From: Macrocystis pyrifera
Taxonomy: Eukaryota > Sar > Phaeophyceae > Laminariales > Laminariaceae
Direction of reading: 5' to 3'
NCBI GenBank assembly: GCA_031763025.1
Contig: JASSKH010000009.1
Coordinates: forward strand, 1,674,001 to 1,738,000
DNA length: 64,000 nucleotides
The notes beneath the pieces are model-generated. The model was not told the DNA's origin. It made no database searches and worked only from the letters and a program-made list of their open reading frames with translations. The position numbers and the translations under genes were made by a program. Numbering within the stretch: position 1 is the stretch's first letter; the number at the start of each line of letters is the position of its first letter. Below are positions 53,420 through 63,320 of this stretch, one piece after another.

Positions 53420-53809
53420 GTAATTTTACTGCTCTTTGTTCCTGGTACGTGGGTCCAGTCTGGAATAATATATTATTTTCGAAGACGGATGGTCGCAACG
53501 TCGCGAACATGTCTTCTGTGTCAGCCTGCCCTGTGCCTCTCTTCGTGTACTTGTCAGCGTGTTGACCTCCTCCTGTCCTCCTGTCCTACACATATACACG
53601 TCCATAGCCGCAGCAAGCAGCAAGCAGGAAGTAGAGGGTCCGATTGATTGCGGCGTAGTTCAGTGCAGGGCTCGAATTCAGGTCGTACGAGTACACCGCT
53701 GCTGTTGCGCACGGTGTGTGGTATTATATGCGGGTACCAGGTACATACTATACCATAGAGTCAGTGTTATTAATAATACAGTATTAATAGTAGATGCTGA
53801 CGCCTATTA
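53420..53809. other. unassigned
   Basis: No gene confirmed. Contains the words ACCAGGTA (53736) and ATTAATAG (53783). Confidence 0.4.
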
Positions 53810-53858
53810 TTCGACTGGTTTGTCCCCAAATCGGGACTGCGGTACTAAAGGGGTTAAC
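53810..53858. mobile_element. MITE-2 right half
   Basis: GACTGGTTTGTCCCCAAATC, GGGACTGCGG and ACTAAAGGGGTTAA, ending in TTAA. Confidence 0.65.
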
Positions 53859-53978
53859 TACGCGTAACGAAGGTCCGCCCTTCGTAACAAGGTTTTTTAC
53901 CGTAAGCAAATCGTGTCCCCTGATCCTCGGTGCGGTGGGAAAAACCCTCCACATATAGGCGGGAACCCATTGGATACT

Positions 53979-54085
53979 ATTACGGGGGACCATAGTAAAT
54001 AGGACCCATGGTACACACAAAAACCTACATGTTTACCTATTTTTACTCACAACATTTGGTCCTATTTACTATGGTCCCCAGTAAT
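53979..54085. mobile_element. MITE-1 copy 5
   Basis: TATTACGGGGGACCATAGTA and TACTATGGTCCCCAGTAATA, flanked by TA on each side. Confidence 0.9.
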
Positions 54086-54172
54086 ATGCTTCGTATACCT
54101 TTTGGTATTGGAAAACGCGCGGCAACGGTCTCAGCCGGAAGAGATCGAAAATGCGATGAGAACAGCGTAATT

Positions 54173-54480
54173 ACCCATCTGTGTTCGGTGGGGGAGGACG
54201 TTGCGACTTGGCCGCTACGATGGTAGTGCATCGAATCGAAGCAAAGGAGGATGGATACTGGAATTATTAGAGCTGCAAGTCGGCAGGGTTTCGCGAGCAT
54301 TCTTTTCTACCCGTCGACATCCAGCACAACCAGACCCATGTGTGTTCGGTAGGGGAGACGTTGCGTAGTGAATCGAATCGAAGCTCTGGAGAATTGGTAC
54401 TGGAATTATTAGAGCTGGAAGTCGGCAGGGTTTCGCGAGCATTCTGTCCTACCCGTCGACATCCAGCACAACCAGTGTTG
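54173..54480. repeat. ~150-160 bp direct duplication
   Basis: Two adjacent copies starting ACCCAT(C/G)TGTGTTCGGT at 54173 and 54333. Both contain GAATCGAATCGAAG-like, GGAATTATTAGAGCTG and GTTTCGCGAGCATTCT sequence and end at CCGTCGACATCCAGCACAAC, the T1 core. Confidence 0.85.
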
Positions 54481-54483
54481 TTG

Positions 54484-54610
54484 CCGATTCTTTAGTCCTA
54501 AGAGATACCAGGTAGAAGTTATTATGGGGTCCTAAAGTAACTACGCCGCAGAGATACTACATTGTTATGCAGCAAGCAGAGTAGACGAGTAGACAATGCA
54601 ATACTCGTAT
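54484..54610 (-). mobile_element. T1 element fragment with embedded ACCAGGTA
   Basis: Minus-oriented T1 core where other copies read AGAGATACAAGTTC. Here it reads AGAGATACCAGGTAGAAGTT, an apparent gain of about seven bases forming the TACCAGGTA word. Confidence 0.6.
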
Positions 54611-54640
54611 ACATATATACCAGGTAGTTTATGTTTTCTT

Positions 54641-55131
54641 TACGTAGCGCGATTTTTTTCAAGTTGTCTGCCACACCCCCTGCGGGGAGGCACGACAGTT
54701 TTTTTTTTTTCTTCTTTCCTTCCTCTCTTTTGATTTGTTTCCTTGTTTTCTTTGTTTTCTTTCGTTTTCTCTCTATTATAAAATCTGTGTGTCCTGTCCA
54801 GCATGATGACATGACGTTGTTTGTGCTCACCAGGTACTTCATACGTAACAATGTAGTATCTCTGGCGTAGTTTTGTGACCCAGACACAGAACTTTGTATC
54901 TCTCGAGGATTGAAGAATCGGCACGGACACTGGCTGTGCTGGATGTCTGGATGTCGACGGGTGGAAAGTACGGTTAGACGTGAAGAACACGCATATTGAA
55001 TACGACAGGAACGACATGCAGATTCTATGGAAGAGAGAAAACTAAAAACAACAACAACAAAAAACCATCGAAGGAGAAAAGGAAAAAGAAAAGAAAAAAC
55101 TTCGTGCCCTCCCCGGAGGAAAGGTAGCAGA
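54641..55131. mobile_element. T1 inverted-repeat element, second near-full copy
   Basis: Starts with GTCTGCCACACCCCCTGCGG after the boundary sequence and ends CCTCCCCGGAGGAAAGGTAGC. Pyrimidine and purine arms enclose the core. It is shorter than the 3903-4598 copy. Confidence 0.7.
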
Positions 55132-55222
55132 ACCCTTATAGGACTGCAGTCCCTGAGTGGGGACAATCTACTTGTAATTTGACTGGTTTGTCCCCAAAAC
55201 GGAACTGCAGTCCTAAAAGAAC
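55131..55222. mobile_element. MITE-2 copy
   Basis: AACCCTTATAGGACTGCAGT and CGGAACTGCAGTCCTAAAAG ends, with GGGGACAATCTACTTG and TTTGTCCCCAAAACG inside. Confidence 0.75.
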
Positions 55223-55268
55223 GAGATAAATGAACAACACCGCTACTGCTGCTGTACGTATAAACACC

Positions 55269-55839
55269 CCTGGACAATAGACACACAATGGTCTATTGCC
55301 AGCCACAGAGTATCCGAGGAAAAAAAACGTCGATATATATTGCCAGCGACAAGAGACAAGAGGAAAATCTGTGGGATATATATTGCCAGCGACAGTAGTA
55401 GGCCAGAGCAAAATCTATGGATATAGATGCACACCATATTGTATTGCCGGCGACAATAGACAGGGAAAATCTATCGATATATATATATATATTGCCAGCG
55501 TCGATAGGCGAGGGGAAAAATTATCGGTATATATTGCCAGCGACAATAGACGAGGGGGAAAACTATCGATAGATATTGGCAGTGACAGCAGGCCGGGGGG
55601 AAAATTATCGATATATATCGCCAACGAGAGTAGGTTGTGCAGCGTGTCCATCGCTGACCATGGCCATCCGCAATGGATTTGAGAAGTCTGCCCATCGACG
55701 GCCATGGTCAGTCACGGCAGATTGGGGACGGTAACAACAGATAGACATCGATCGCCGACAGCAATATACGCGTCCACTGCACCACGTTCTACATTATATC
55801 CCTATTATTTGCTGCAACGGTCATTGTCTGTTGTCCAGG
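55269..55839. mobile_element. TIR element containing a ~50 bp minisatellite
   Basis: The ends CCTGGACAATAGACA and TGTCTGTTGTCCAGG are inverted repeats with one mismatch. Inside, units with TATTGCCAGCGACAATAGAC and AAAATTATCGATATATATTG recur about eight times (55290-55640). The right third resembles 57350-57420. Confidence 0.75.
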
Positions 55840-55853
55840 ATCGAAAACCACGT

Positions 55854-55966
55854 TTTACGGGGGACCATAGTATATGGGACCAAATTTTGTTATTAATAGT
55901 AAAAATAGGTGCGATAATATATACCAGGTAGGTTTTTGTGTGTACCGCAGGTGCTATTTTATTTAC

Positions 55967-55999
<33 letters not shown>

Positions 56000-56331
56000 C
56001 ATCATCACTTTTACTTTCCAGCCCACTCGTAGGAAGTTTTACCCTCGACGATCTTCTGGACAAGCCGTGGTCACAGGTGTCGTCCCTTCTCCCCCCCGGT
56101 ACGTGCCTTTAGTTTTTATCGCGCATAGGGTTCAGCATTCCCACTGCTCGTCGATTTTCATCGAATGCACAGCTAACTCACGCTCTCGCGCTTTCCGCTC
56201 ATCAATTTTTTATGCAAGAAAAAGTCCCTACGAGCATGCACTCGGTGAGACTCGAACTCACGAAATTGATCTTGATAGGCTCGCGGACCACCTACCAAGC
56301 CACCGGGGACGCCGGCTATGGTCCTCCGTAA
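55854..56331. mobile_element. MITE-1 copy 6, split by a SINE
   Basis: The left part 55854-55969 (TTTACGGGGGACCATAGTAT ... TTTACTAT) and the right end 56316-56331 (CTATGGTCCTCCGTAATA) together make one MITE-1. The left part contains both word insertions: TGTTATTAATAGTAAAA and ATATACCAGGTAGGTTT, where other copies read TGTTAGTAAAA and ATATAGGTTT. Confidence 0.85.
55970..56315 (-). mobile_element. tRNA-derived SINE with poly(A) tail
   Basis: Read on the minus strand. The head carries an A-box-like TGGCTTGGTAGG (56291-56302) and a B box within GTGAGTTCGAGTCTCAC (56246-56262), whose GTGAG/CTCAC arms form a perfect T stem. A TTTTT run follows about 25 bases downstream. The body runs to about 56000 and ends in a tail of about 30 A (T at 55970-55999). 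The acceptor arms do not pair, so it is not an intact tRNA gene. CTAT flanks both sides, a likely short target duplication inside MITE-1 copy 6. Confidence 0.75.
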
Positions 56332-57000
56332 TATTAATATTATTGGTAGAGAGATTAATTTATGGAAATGCCCATGCTTCCTGCTCCATTCGTTGGCCTA
56401 GCTGAGAACACGTGGTCACGATATACCGCCGTGTCATACGCCCATTGTCGTGTGTCAAAGTGTTATCAAGATGAACCATATGCACTCACTATTTTTACTA
56501 CTATTGCTGTGGAGGACAGGGTACGTAGATACCGTCAATCTCCGATCGCAAATGCCAACCATGAATACACGTTAACCAACGTCCGGTCTATGAGATCCGC
56601 CATCACTGATGGACCTTCATAATGGTTGACGTTCGGGCCATGAAGTCCGAACGCGCCAGGGAGAAAAGGGTCCTTCACGAAAGGACCCGCACTCTCACAA
56701 TTTCTATAAGTTCTCTCCTTGCGAGACGCGAGGGAGGCTTGTGGAGGCACCTCCTTGCCACATATCACGAAAGAGAACGTGCACGTCAAGGCCTCGGCCA
56801 ACCCCGTCAAAGACGAAGACAAGGCCGACACCGGCAACGGAGCCACCCTCCATATTGTCGCATTTTATTATACCTGGTATTGCTTTTGTCACACAAGAGA
56901 TACCTTGTTGTGCTCAGCAGAGTACGTTGTGCGTGTGTCGATCGATATACTACATTGCCGACTACAGCAGTAGCAGTAGCAGTAGCAGTAGGTGGTGAGC
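56332..57000. other. unassigned
   Basis: Open frames on both strands of 80-130 codons, none recognisable. GTTAACCAACGTCCGGTCTATGA-type sequence near 56575 and TTGACGTTCGGGCCATGAAG near 56625 form a loose repeat. Confidence 0.4.
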
Positions 57001-57014
57001 CGTGCCCAACAATG

Positions 57015-57425
57015 AATGGACATTGTCGGTGACAATAGATTTGAGAACGGTGACTATCGGCAAACATCGCCTGCCACAATAGATCGTGGGGAGTATCCAT
57101 CGATGGCCATTGTCGGTGACAATAGAATGGGGATGTGATCCATCGATAGTCATCGCCTGCCACAATAGATAGTGGAACACCCAGTCGATAGCCAGCCACC
57201 ACCGGTGACAATGGATTGGGGATGTGATCCATCGATAGCTACTACCGACGAAAGTGCACGGGGAAGCAGGCCAATCGATAGCCACTACCGGCGACAACAG
57301 ACTGAGGAAGTAGTAAATCGATACAGCAGTAGACACTACCGACGGCAATAGGCACGCCCATTGCGCCATATTCTACGTATTGCTATTGCAGTGGCCGTTG
57401 TCTATTGTGCAGGCAGGGTGTGATT
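57015..57425. repeat. minisatellite related to the 55.3 kb TIR element
   Basis: Units of about 45 bp with CATTGTCGGTGACAATAGA, GATGTGATCCATCGATAG and CATCGCCTGCCACAATAGAT. The right end (CATATTCTACGTATTG, GTTGTCTATTGTGCAGG) parallels 55780-55839, so both are copies of one element type. Confidence 0.75.
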
Positions 57426-57459
57426 ACATTTAAGCAGAGTAAGTGGAAGAACCAAGGGA

Positions 57460-57625
57460 AACAACAGGCAGACCGAACGAAGCACAGCAAAAAGAACAAG
57501 AAGCACCCTCCAGGTAGCCGAGGCAGTTTGTGGTACGCGTGGCATGTCTAGGTTCTACCTACTAGTCGGTCTGGCACCTTGCTGCCCTGTCTGCCGTACC
57601 CGTCCTGCGTTCGTCAAGTATGCCC
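57460..57625 (-). repeat. LINE-tail-associated repeat, antisense
   Basis: GGCAGTTTGTGGTACGCGT, TCTAGGTTCTACCTACTAG and GTACCCGTCCTGCGTTCGTC match the inverse of 3695-3790 and also 4680-4800. Confidence 0.7.
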
Positions 57626-57642
57626 CTATGGCATTGCATTGT

Positions 57643-57674
57643 CTAACCCTAAACCTAACCCTAACCCTAACCTA
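57643..57674. repeat. interstitial telomere-like tract (CCCTAA)n
   Basis: About five units of CCCTAA/CCTAA in 32 bp, directly before the CCATGG word island. The complementary strand is TTAGGG-type. Confidence 0.85.
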
Positions 57675-57905
57675 GGTGCCGTGGACATTGGGGTGCCGTG
57701 GGGGTTGCCATGACATGCCGTGGAGTTGCCATGGAGTGCCGTGGCGGTAGCCGCGGGGGTTACCATGGTACTACCCATGGCATATCATGGCAACCCCCAC
57801 GGCGTACCATGGAATCCTATGCCACGCCATGGGATGCCGTGGTGATGCCATGGTATGCCATGGGCGGTACCATGGCAATGCCACGGCATGCCCACGACAA
57901 GATCA
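57675..57905. repeat. CCATGG/CCGTGG word island, foldback
   Basis: Dense GCCGTGG, GCCATGG and GCATGCC words. GCCGTGGGGGTTGCC (left) and GGCAACCCCCACGGC (right) are exact inverse copies, so the island can fold on itself. Related to 41625-42345. Confidence 0.75.
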
Positions 57906-57974
57906 AATAATGTAGAACCCTGATTGTCTGCTCTGTTTACTGCTGTTTAGTGCATGACAACGAGCTGCTGTAGT

Positions 57975-58190
57975 ATTGTGGCGTATTTTTTTAACTCCAA
58001 ATCTTGTATCTTTCTATTATTTCGGGAGACAATAGAAAGTAGGACCAAATATTGTTAGAAAAAATATATAAATATATAGGTTTTTGTGTTACCGTAGGTC
58101 CTATTTACTATGGTCCCCCGTAAATATAGGAATGAAGAATCGGCACGGACACTAGTTTGTGTGCCGGATGTCGACGGGTAGAAAAGAACC
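57975..58190 (+). mobile_element. T1 core split by MITE-1 copy 7
   Basis: T1 core left part AAATCTTGTATCTTTCTA, then MITE-1 (58015-58125, CTATTTACTATGGTCCCCCG at its right end), then T1 resumes GAATGAAGAATCGGCACGGA. TA lies at both junctions. The resumed core reads CACTAGTTTGTG. Confidence 0.8.
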
Positions 58191-58191
58191 G

Positions 58192-58302
58192 CGCCCTTTT
58201 GAAACTGCAGTCCCGTTTTGGGGGCCGTTTTTGGGGACAAACCAGTAAAATTCTAGGTAGTTCGTCCGAAAACGGGACGACAGCAGTACCAAAAGGGTTT
58301 GC
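58192..58302. mobile_element. MITE-2 copy
   Basis: GCCCTTTTGAAACTGCAGTC at the left and ACCAAAAGGGTTT at the right. GACAGCAGTACC stands where other copies have CTGCAGTCC. Confidence 0.8.
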
Positions 58303-58977
58303 AAGACATCGATAATCGATCATGAATGATCTGCAAATTATAAATAGTAGGTGCTCCAACAATTTATTCCGGTACGCATAATTTTATATGTTCAATACGA
58401 GTAGCACCTCGCATTATACCTGACACTTGACCATCGTGCCTACTATGGAACTTAAGAGGGTACGCGCGCGTGCATGCACGTTTTTTCTCTGCATGTTCTG
58501 TTTTGTTACGGAGTATGTCATGGATTCATAGGAAATCCCGGGGATGGACAAGTTTCATCCCCGGTTTAGCCGTAACAGCCGTACCAGCAGGGTACGTATC
58601 AAGAAAAGCTGATTTCCCGCAATTTTTTCCCGTAACAATTTTCGCTGACAATCTGCCTCAACGTACAGCAGTACCCTGTCAAAACGTGATGACGTGTGCT
58701 CCACTGCTCTGAGAGTGGTCGCTACCAAGTTTGAAGGCCGTTGGTGCTGTTGTGGCCGGAGTTCTCGCTCGAGACATCGGAGCCTGACCCATTTCTGGCC
58801 GGTTTTATTTCAGACTAAACTAGGCGGCGTTGTGTGTTGAAAGCACAGGTTTTTATGTTTTGGGCAGTGATCGGAAATGGTTCATTAATGCCTACCGACG
58901 GCACACTACCCTGGGGTTTCTACACGATGAAGGGAAAATCCTGTTTTGTTTTCCGGTTTCGGCTTCCCATAAGATTC
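58303..58977. other. unassigned
   Basis: No gene. A small hairpin (GGGGATG ... CATCCCC) lies at 58540-58562. Confidence 0.4.
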
Positions 58978-59072
58978 AGCCGGAGAACTTCAGTCCCATT
59001 TTGGGGACAAAATCTCAAATTTCAAACAACAGTTTGTCCCCAAAACGGAACTGGCGTTCTAAAAGGGCTAAC
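58978..59072. mobile_element. MITE-2 copy
   Basis: GAGAACTTCAGTCCCATTTT and CCCCAAAACGGAACTGGCGT with CTAAAAGGGCTA at the right end. Confidence 0.75.
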
Positions 59073-59112
59073 GAAATGTTGTCCATGGCCAGGACATGGG
59101 TCGTTGGTTTTA

Positions 59113-59222
59113 ATATTGCGGGGGACCATAGTTAGTAGGACCTACGGTACACACAAACACCCATATATTTCCTTATTTTTACTAACCATATTTGGTCCTA
59201 TTTACTATGGCCCCCCTTTTAG
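59113..59222. mobile_element. MITE-1 copy 8
   Basis: ATTGCGGGGGACCATAGTTA and TTTACTATGGCCCCCC ends with ATATTTGGTCC. Confidence 0.85.
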
Positions 59223-59341
59223 TACGTTCGAAGCTCGGGCCCACCATGAAAACGCTTTTGTAAAGAAGTGAATTTCCTCGTGTCGAGAATCTGAAAAATC
59301 ACTCTTCCTGGGTCCCCAGAGATACATCCTCGGACGACTAC

Positions 59342-59379
<38 letters not shown>

Positions 59380-59398
59380 GCTGCTGCTGCTGTTGTGC
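59342..59398. repeat. (TTG)n/(CTG)n microsatellite
   Basis: About 57 bp of TTG changing to CTG units. Confidence 0.95.
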
Positions 59399-59811
59399 TC
59401 ACATTAACTCTCAAATCAAGGAGGCGGTGGTCGCACAAAGGTGCTGGAGCCCTATTAATAGAAAGATCCGAAAAACCATTAAAAAAAAAAAAAAAAAAAT
59501 CGGTTCGACGATTCCTTCCCACCTAAAAGTTCACGAACGAAGAAGGCGCACACAAACTGAACTACGTCAGCAGTAACATGGCCGCGGGCATCCGCTGAAC
59601 TACACAGCATAGCGTTTCCCCCGTTTCCACAACTCCCCAACTACCAGGTACTTGACTACCAAAACTCCGTAGTAAGCACATACGGCCCCATACGAAGACC
59701 GAGGACCGAGGACCCCGCTGTTCTGAAGGGGAAGACAGCAGTGTTGGCAGGTATAAGGCTTAGATTTGGTAGGCAATCGGCTAACCTTTAGCCAGTACGA
59801 GCCCAAAGGAC

Positions 59812-59886
59812 TCTCAGGGAGGACTGCAGTCAGTCCCGTTTTGGGGACAAACCCATAAGCGGGAGTACAGCAGTTCTAAGAAGGTC
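59812..59886. mobile_element. MITE-2 shortened copy
   Basis: GGACTGCAGTCAGTCCCGTT and GGGACAAACCC. The right side is GGGAGTACAGCAGTTCTAAG, again with an altered CTGCAGT site. Confidence 0.65.
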
Positions 59887-60018
59887 AACAGGCCCAATGT
59901 AGACAACATGTATAATAACCCTACCCAAGTCCTCTACCAGTACTGCTGGGCGCCCACGCTGCTTTCGAACGGTTGATTACACCAATCATTGTTGTTGCTA
60001 TTAGTACCAGATATTAAT

Positions 60019-60140
60019 ACTACGGGGCACCATAGTAAATAGGACCAAATATTGCTATTAATAGTAGAAATAGGGAAATATACAGGTTTTCGTGTCCACC
60101 ATAGGTGCTATTTACTACAACTATGGTCCCCCGCAGTAGT
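60019..60140. mobile_element. MITE-1 copy 9
   Basis: TACGGGGCACCATAGTAAAT and ACTATGGTCCCCCGCAGTAG. Contains CTATTAATAG at 60055-60064, at the same internal site as copy 6. Confidence 0.85.
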
Positions 60141-60179
60141 CGTCTTTATTTTTTATTTCAGTCGCCATCTCGGGGTCGG

Positions 60180-60296
60180 TTACCGCAGTCCCGATTGTGG
60201 GGACGAACTACTTATACATACACTTCTTTGACTGGTTTGTACCCGAAACGGGACTGCAGTCCTAAACGGGTTATTAGGGTTGTTAGGGTTACGAGT
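60180..60296. mobile_element. MITE-2 copy followed by TTAGGG-like units
   Basis: GCAGTCCCGATTGTGGGGAC and GAAACGGGACTGCAGTCCTA, then GGGTTATTAGGGTTGTTAGG, a degenerate telomere-like tract. Confidence 0.65.
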
Positions 60297-61686
60297 ATTA
60301 GTAGATAAACTGCTGTCCGAAAAAAAAAAAAAAAAAACTTTACAAGGGGCACTCGAATTTTTAGAACTTGCTGCGAGCTGTGGGTCGGCAGCATTCATGT
60401 TTCATGACTATTCAATAATATGGTCGCTAGTCGGCGAAGCCGACCGCAACAATTGACTTTAGTCGCCGAATTGGCTGGCGAAGCTCGAGGCGAAAACTAC
60501 GAAATTCCCTAAATTACTCTGTTTGGATTCGGGTTCATTTTACACGAGAGAAGCGCAATACGCATGTCCTACAGATTTCACGTGAGTTTCGACATGAACA
60601 AAAAAAAACGGCTTCAGTTCAGGGCCCGTATTAACGAAGAACTTTTTTTGTGTGGATTGAATTTTATTACGTAGAGAAAATTGAATTTTATTTGATTTTA
60701 ATATTATCTCTGTGAAAAAATGTGTTTGGGTCCCTTATCGAGCAAAAATGACGTTTTTTTTTTTTTTCTCTTCCGATTTAGTTTCTTCGCCCTTCTCTTG
60801 TCTCTCCCGCCTACTCCTAACTCAGATCCGGGATCACAAGCACGCTCTTCTCCCTCCTTTCCACTACGGTTCTTGGCTTGCATTTTTATCGCGAGAATAC
60901 TTTATCCCTTTCTTCTCTCATCGACTTGCGTCGTGTCACCGCCGTGTCCTAAAACTCGAATAGCGCAAAAGGGCCAACGAACACCCGTGGGCATCCAACG
61001 GAGCGAGCGATGGCGCGCGTCCTCCCCGGAGCGCAGCGGCCAACGGCACTCTTTCTTTGCCGGCACCGACTAGGAGGCTATCGCTCTTGGGGTGTATTGG
61101 CTAGCGCAGCCCTCAAGCACCACACGAGCAGCAACGACAGGGATACGGCAACCGAACTTCGGAGCGAAGTCGTGGCCTCGTTGGTGCTCGTGTGGCTTGG
61201 GAGGCAAAGAAGGATACAAAACTGCGCGTAGGGCGGCCTTGCAAATTTTTTGAGGCGCCACGACTGTCCACTCTGTGCTAGGGGCCGTCGGACCTCGCGC
61301 TGCGGCTGCTCCGGTGGCCCTACCCCTCGGGAATGATGGATCACGCCTCTGAAGCAGTCGACGACACGGCTCAAGTTTGGGTGGCTTGGTGCGGTTTGGA
61401 GATACTCCCCAAAACTGAATAACACCATGTGCAAACTAAGTCATAAACAGTACTAAGCTCTTCTTATTGAATTTGGTCTTCTTATTGAATATGGCGTTTT
61501 CGATTTTCACTCGAAAATGCCTGCGTGCTGATTCACTTTCCGACCAATCCGGTGCAAATGATATCCAACGAAAAAAAAAATCTCGCGATACAAAATTCCT
61601 CGCAAATACGGACCCTTGTTAGGGCAAGTCTTAAACAGGCTGGTATTCAGCATCAATAGTACCTTGTACTTGAATGTCCCCGGCAT
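60297..61686. other. unassigned
   Basis: No gene recognised. T runs at 60750-60768 and A runs at 60320-60337 and 60600-60608. GTCGGCGAAGCCGAC-type palindromic phrases lie near 60430-60490. Confidence 0.4.
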
Positions 61687-62250
61687 AGGTTACCACAGCC
61701 GCCGTAAATCCGCCTGCGCAGGCGAAGTTTCAGAACCTGCAATAAAAAAAACACGTTATTTCCAGTGGAAACCCGCACAATTTTTGTATGAAAATCACAA
61801 CGAAGAACACACAGCGCCCAACGGACGAACACACACCCACACACAGTAAGTAGCTCAGCAGTAGAAGAGGCTCGCATAAGCTCGCAAAGCGGGTGGTCTG
61901 AAGTGGCGGCTCTACGGCGCGTGCGGCTGGTGCTAGTACGGGGACCTATGGCATACATAAAAACCTGTATATTTAGGTATTTATACTAACAATATTTGGT
62001 CCTGTTCACTATGGACCCCCGTAATAGTGCCATTATTTTCCTGGTTGTTTTTATTTTGTACACAGACGTACTCTCGCACGCAAGCTCTCACACAATAATA
62101 TAGAGCCACCGCACAGCACCAAGCACCACCAGCAGCATGAGCAGGGGATAGAGGAACGGCACGAGCTCCCTCGCCGTTGTAGCTCCTACGGAACAGCAGG
62201 ATAGTTGCTCGTCTATAGCACCCCTGCTACAGCTATACTCTAGCGAGAGA
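61687..62250 (+). repeat. left arm of an inverted duplication, with MITE-1 insertion
   Basis: Shares GCAGGCGAAGTTTCAGAAC, TTTCCAGTGGAAAC, CAAAGCGGG and GACGAGCTCCCTC-like blocks with 62870-63320 in reverse. MITE-1 copy 10 (about 61938-62028, left end shortened) lies between GGCTGGTGCTA and TAGTGCCATTATTTTCC. The other arm lacks it. Confidence 0.85.
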
Positions 62251-62869
62251 AGCAACGAGACACTATCTCGTTATTACAGGGAATGACACTACTGCTGAAG
62301 TACTCGTAAAGTACATCGGTATTTTATACGTTGAGTGCACTACTACTCGTATCGTACCAGGTATGTTTTTTGTGGGAGGGGTACTGCTGCGTCACTCTGG
62401 ACAGTGTAAAACCGTTTGAAGTCTACTGCTGTACTACTGCTGTAGTATCAAAATTGAACGTACCAAGTAATCATTATTCCGGCCAGCGTGGTACTGCTGT
62501 ACCAACACGAACACCCAAACTAGGATTTGCTGTTGATGATCGAGCATATATATACCAGTACCTGGTACAGCATTGTTCGTTGGTACTGCTGCAAACATAC
62601 AGCAGTACTGCTGTACGTGCACAGCAGCAGAAAGCACCACATTCGTTCGTGCGGCAGTACCACCATGACCGGAAATATATTTGCGTTTAATTCCGATAAT
62701 AGACTCGAAACGATATCATATTATCGTCCAGAGTGTTACGTGTCAGCGCTCCCCCCCAAAAAAACATAGTGCCTTTAAACTATATAGTTGTACTTTACGA
62801 GTATTAGTGGTATCATTGCCTACAATGACGAGATTATGTCTATTTCCTTTTTTTCCCGCTAGACGTAGG
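62251..62869. other. spacer rich in CAGCAGTAC/GTACTGCTG words
   Basis: GTACTGCTG, CAGCAGTAC and ACCAGGTA/TACCTGGT words recur many times. No gene is seen. Confidence 0.5.
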
Positions 62870-63320
62870 TACCTATAATAGCTGTAGCTGGGGTATTATA
62901 AACGAGCAACTAGCGTGCTGTGCCGTAGCAGCTACAACAGTGAGGGAGCTCGTCTTGCTCCTCTGTCCCCTGCTCGTGCTGCTACTACTGCTGCTTTTAT
63001 GGTGCTGTGTGCAGCGACTCGAGTGTGAGAGCTGCGTCGGAGAGTACGTCTGGGCACAATAAACGACCAGGAAAATAATAGCACTATAATAGCACCAGCC
63101 GCACCCGCCGTAGAGCCGCCCGCTTTGCGAGATACTTTTGCGAGATTCTGCTGCTGAGCTAGTGTGTGCGTGCGTGTGTGTACGTTCGCTGCGCGCTGTG
63201 TGCTCTTCGTGGTGATTTCCAAATAATTGTGCGAGTTTCCACTGGAAATAGCGTGCCTTTTTTGCTGGCACGTTCTGAAACTTCGCCTGCGTAACCAGAT
63301 TTACGGCGGCTGCTATTAAT
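62870..63320 (-). repeat. right arm of the inverted duplication (MITE-free)
   Basis: Reverse complement of 61687-62250 with moderate divergence. The MITE site is empty (GGCTGGTGCTATTATAGTGC on the minus strand). Short frames on either arm are not conserved between the arms, so neither looks coding. Confidence 0.85.

Noticed and set aside
56246..56320. Intact tRNA gene on the minus strand
   Set aside because: T arm and boxes are good, but the acceptor strands do not pair and a body plus poly(A) tail follows, so a SINE fits better.
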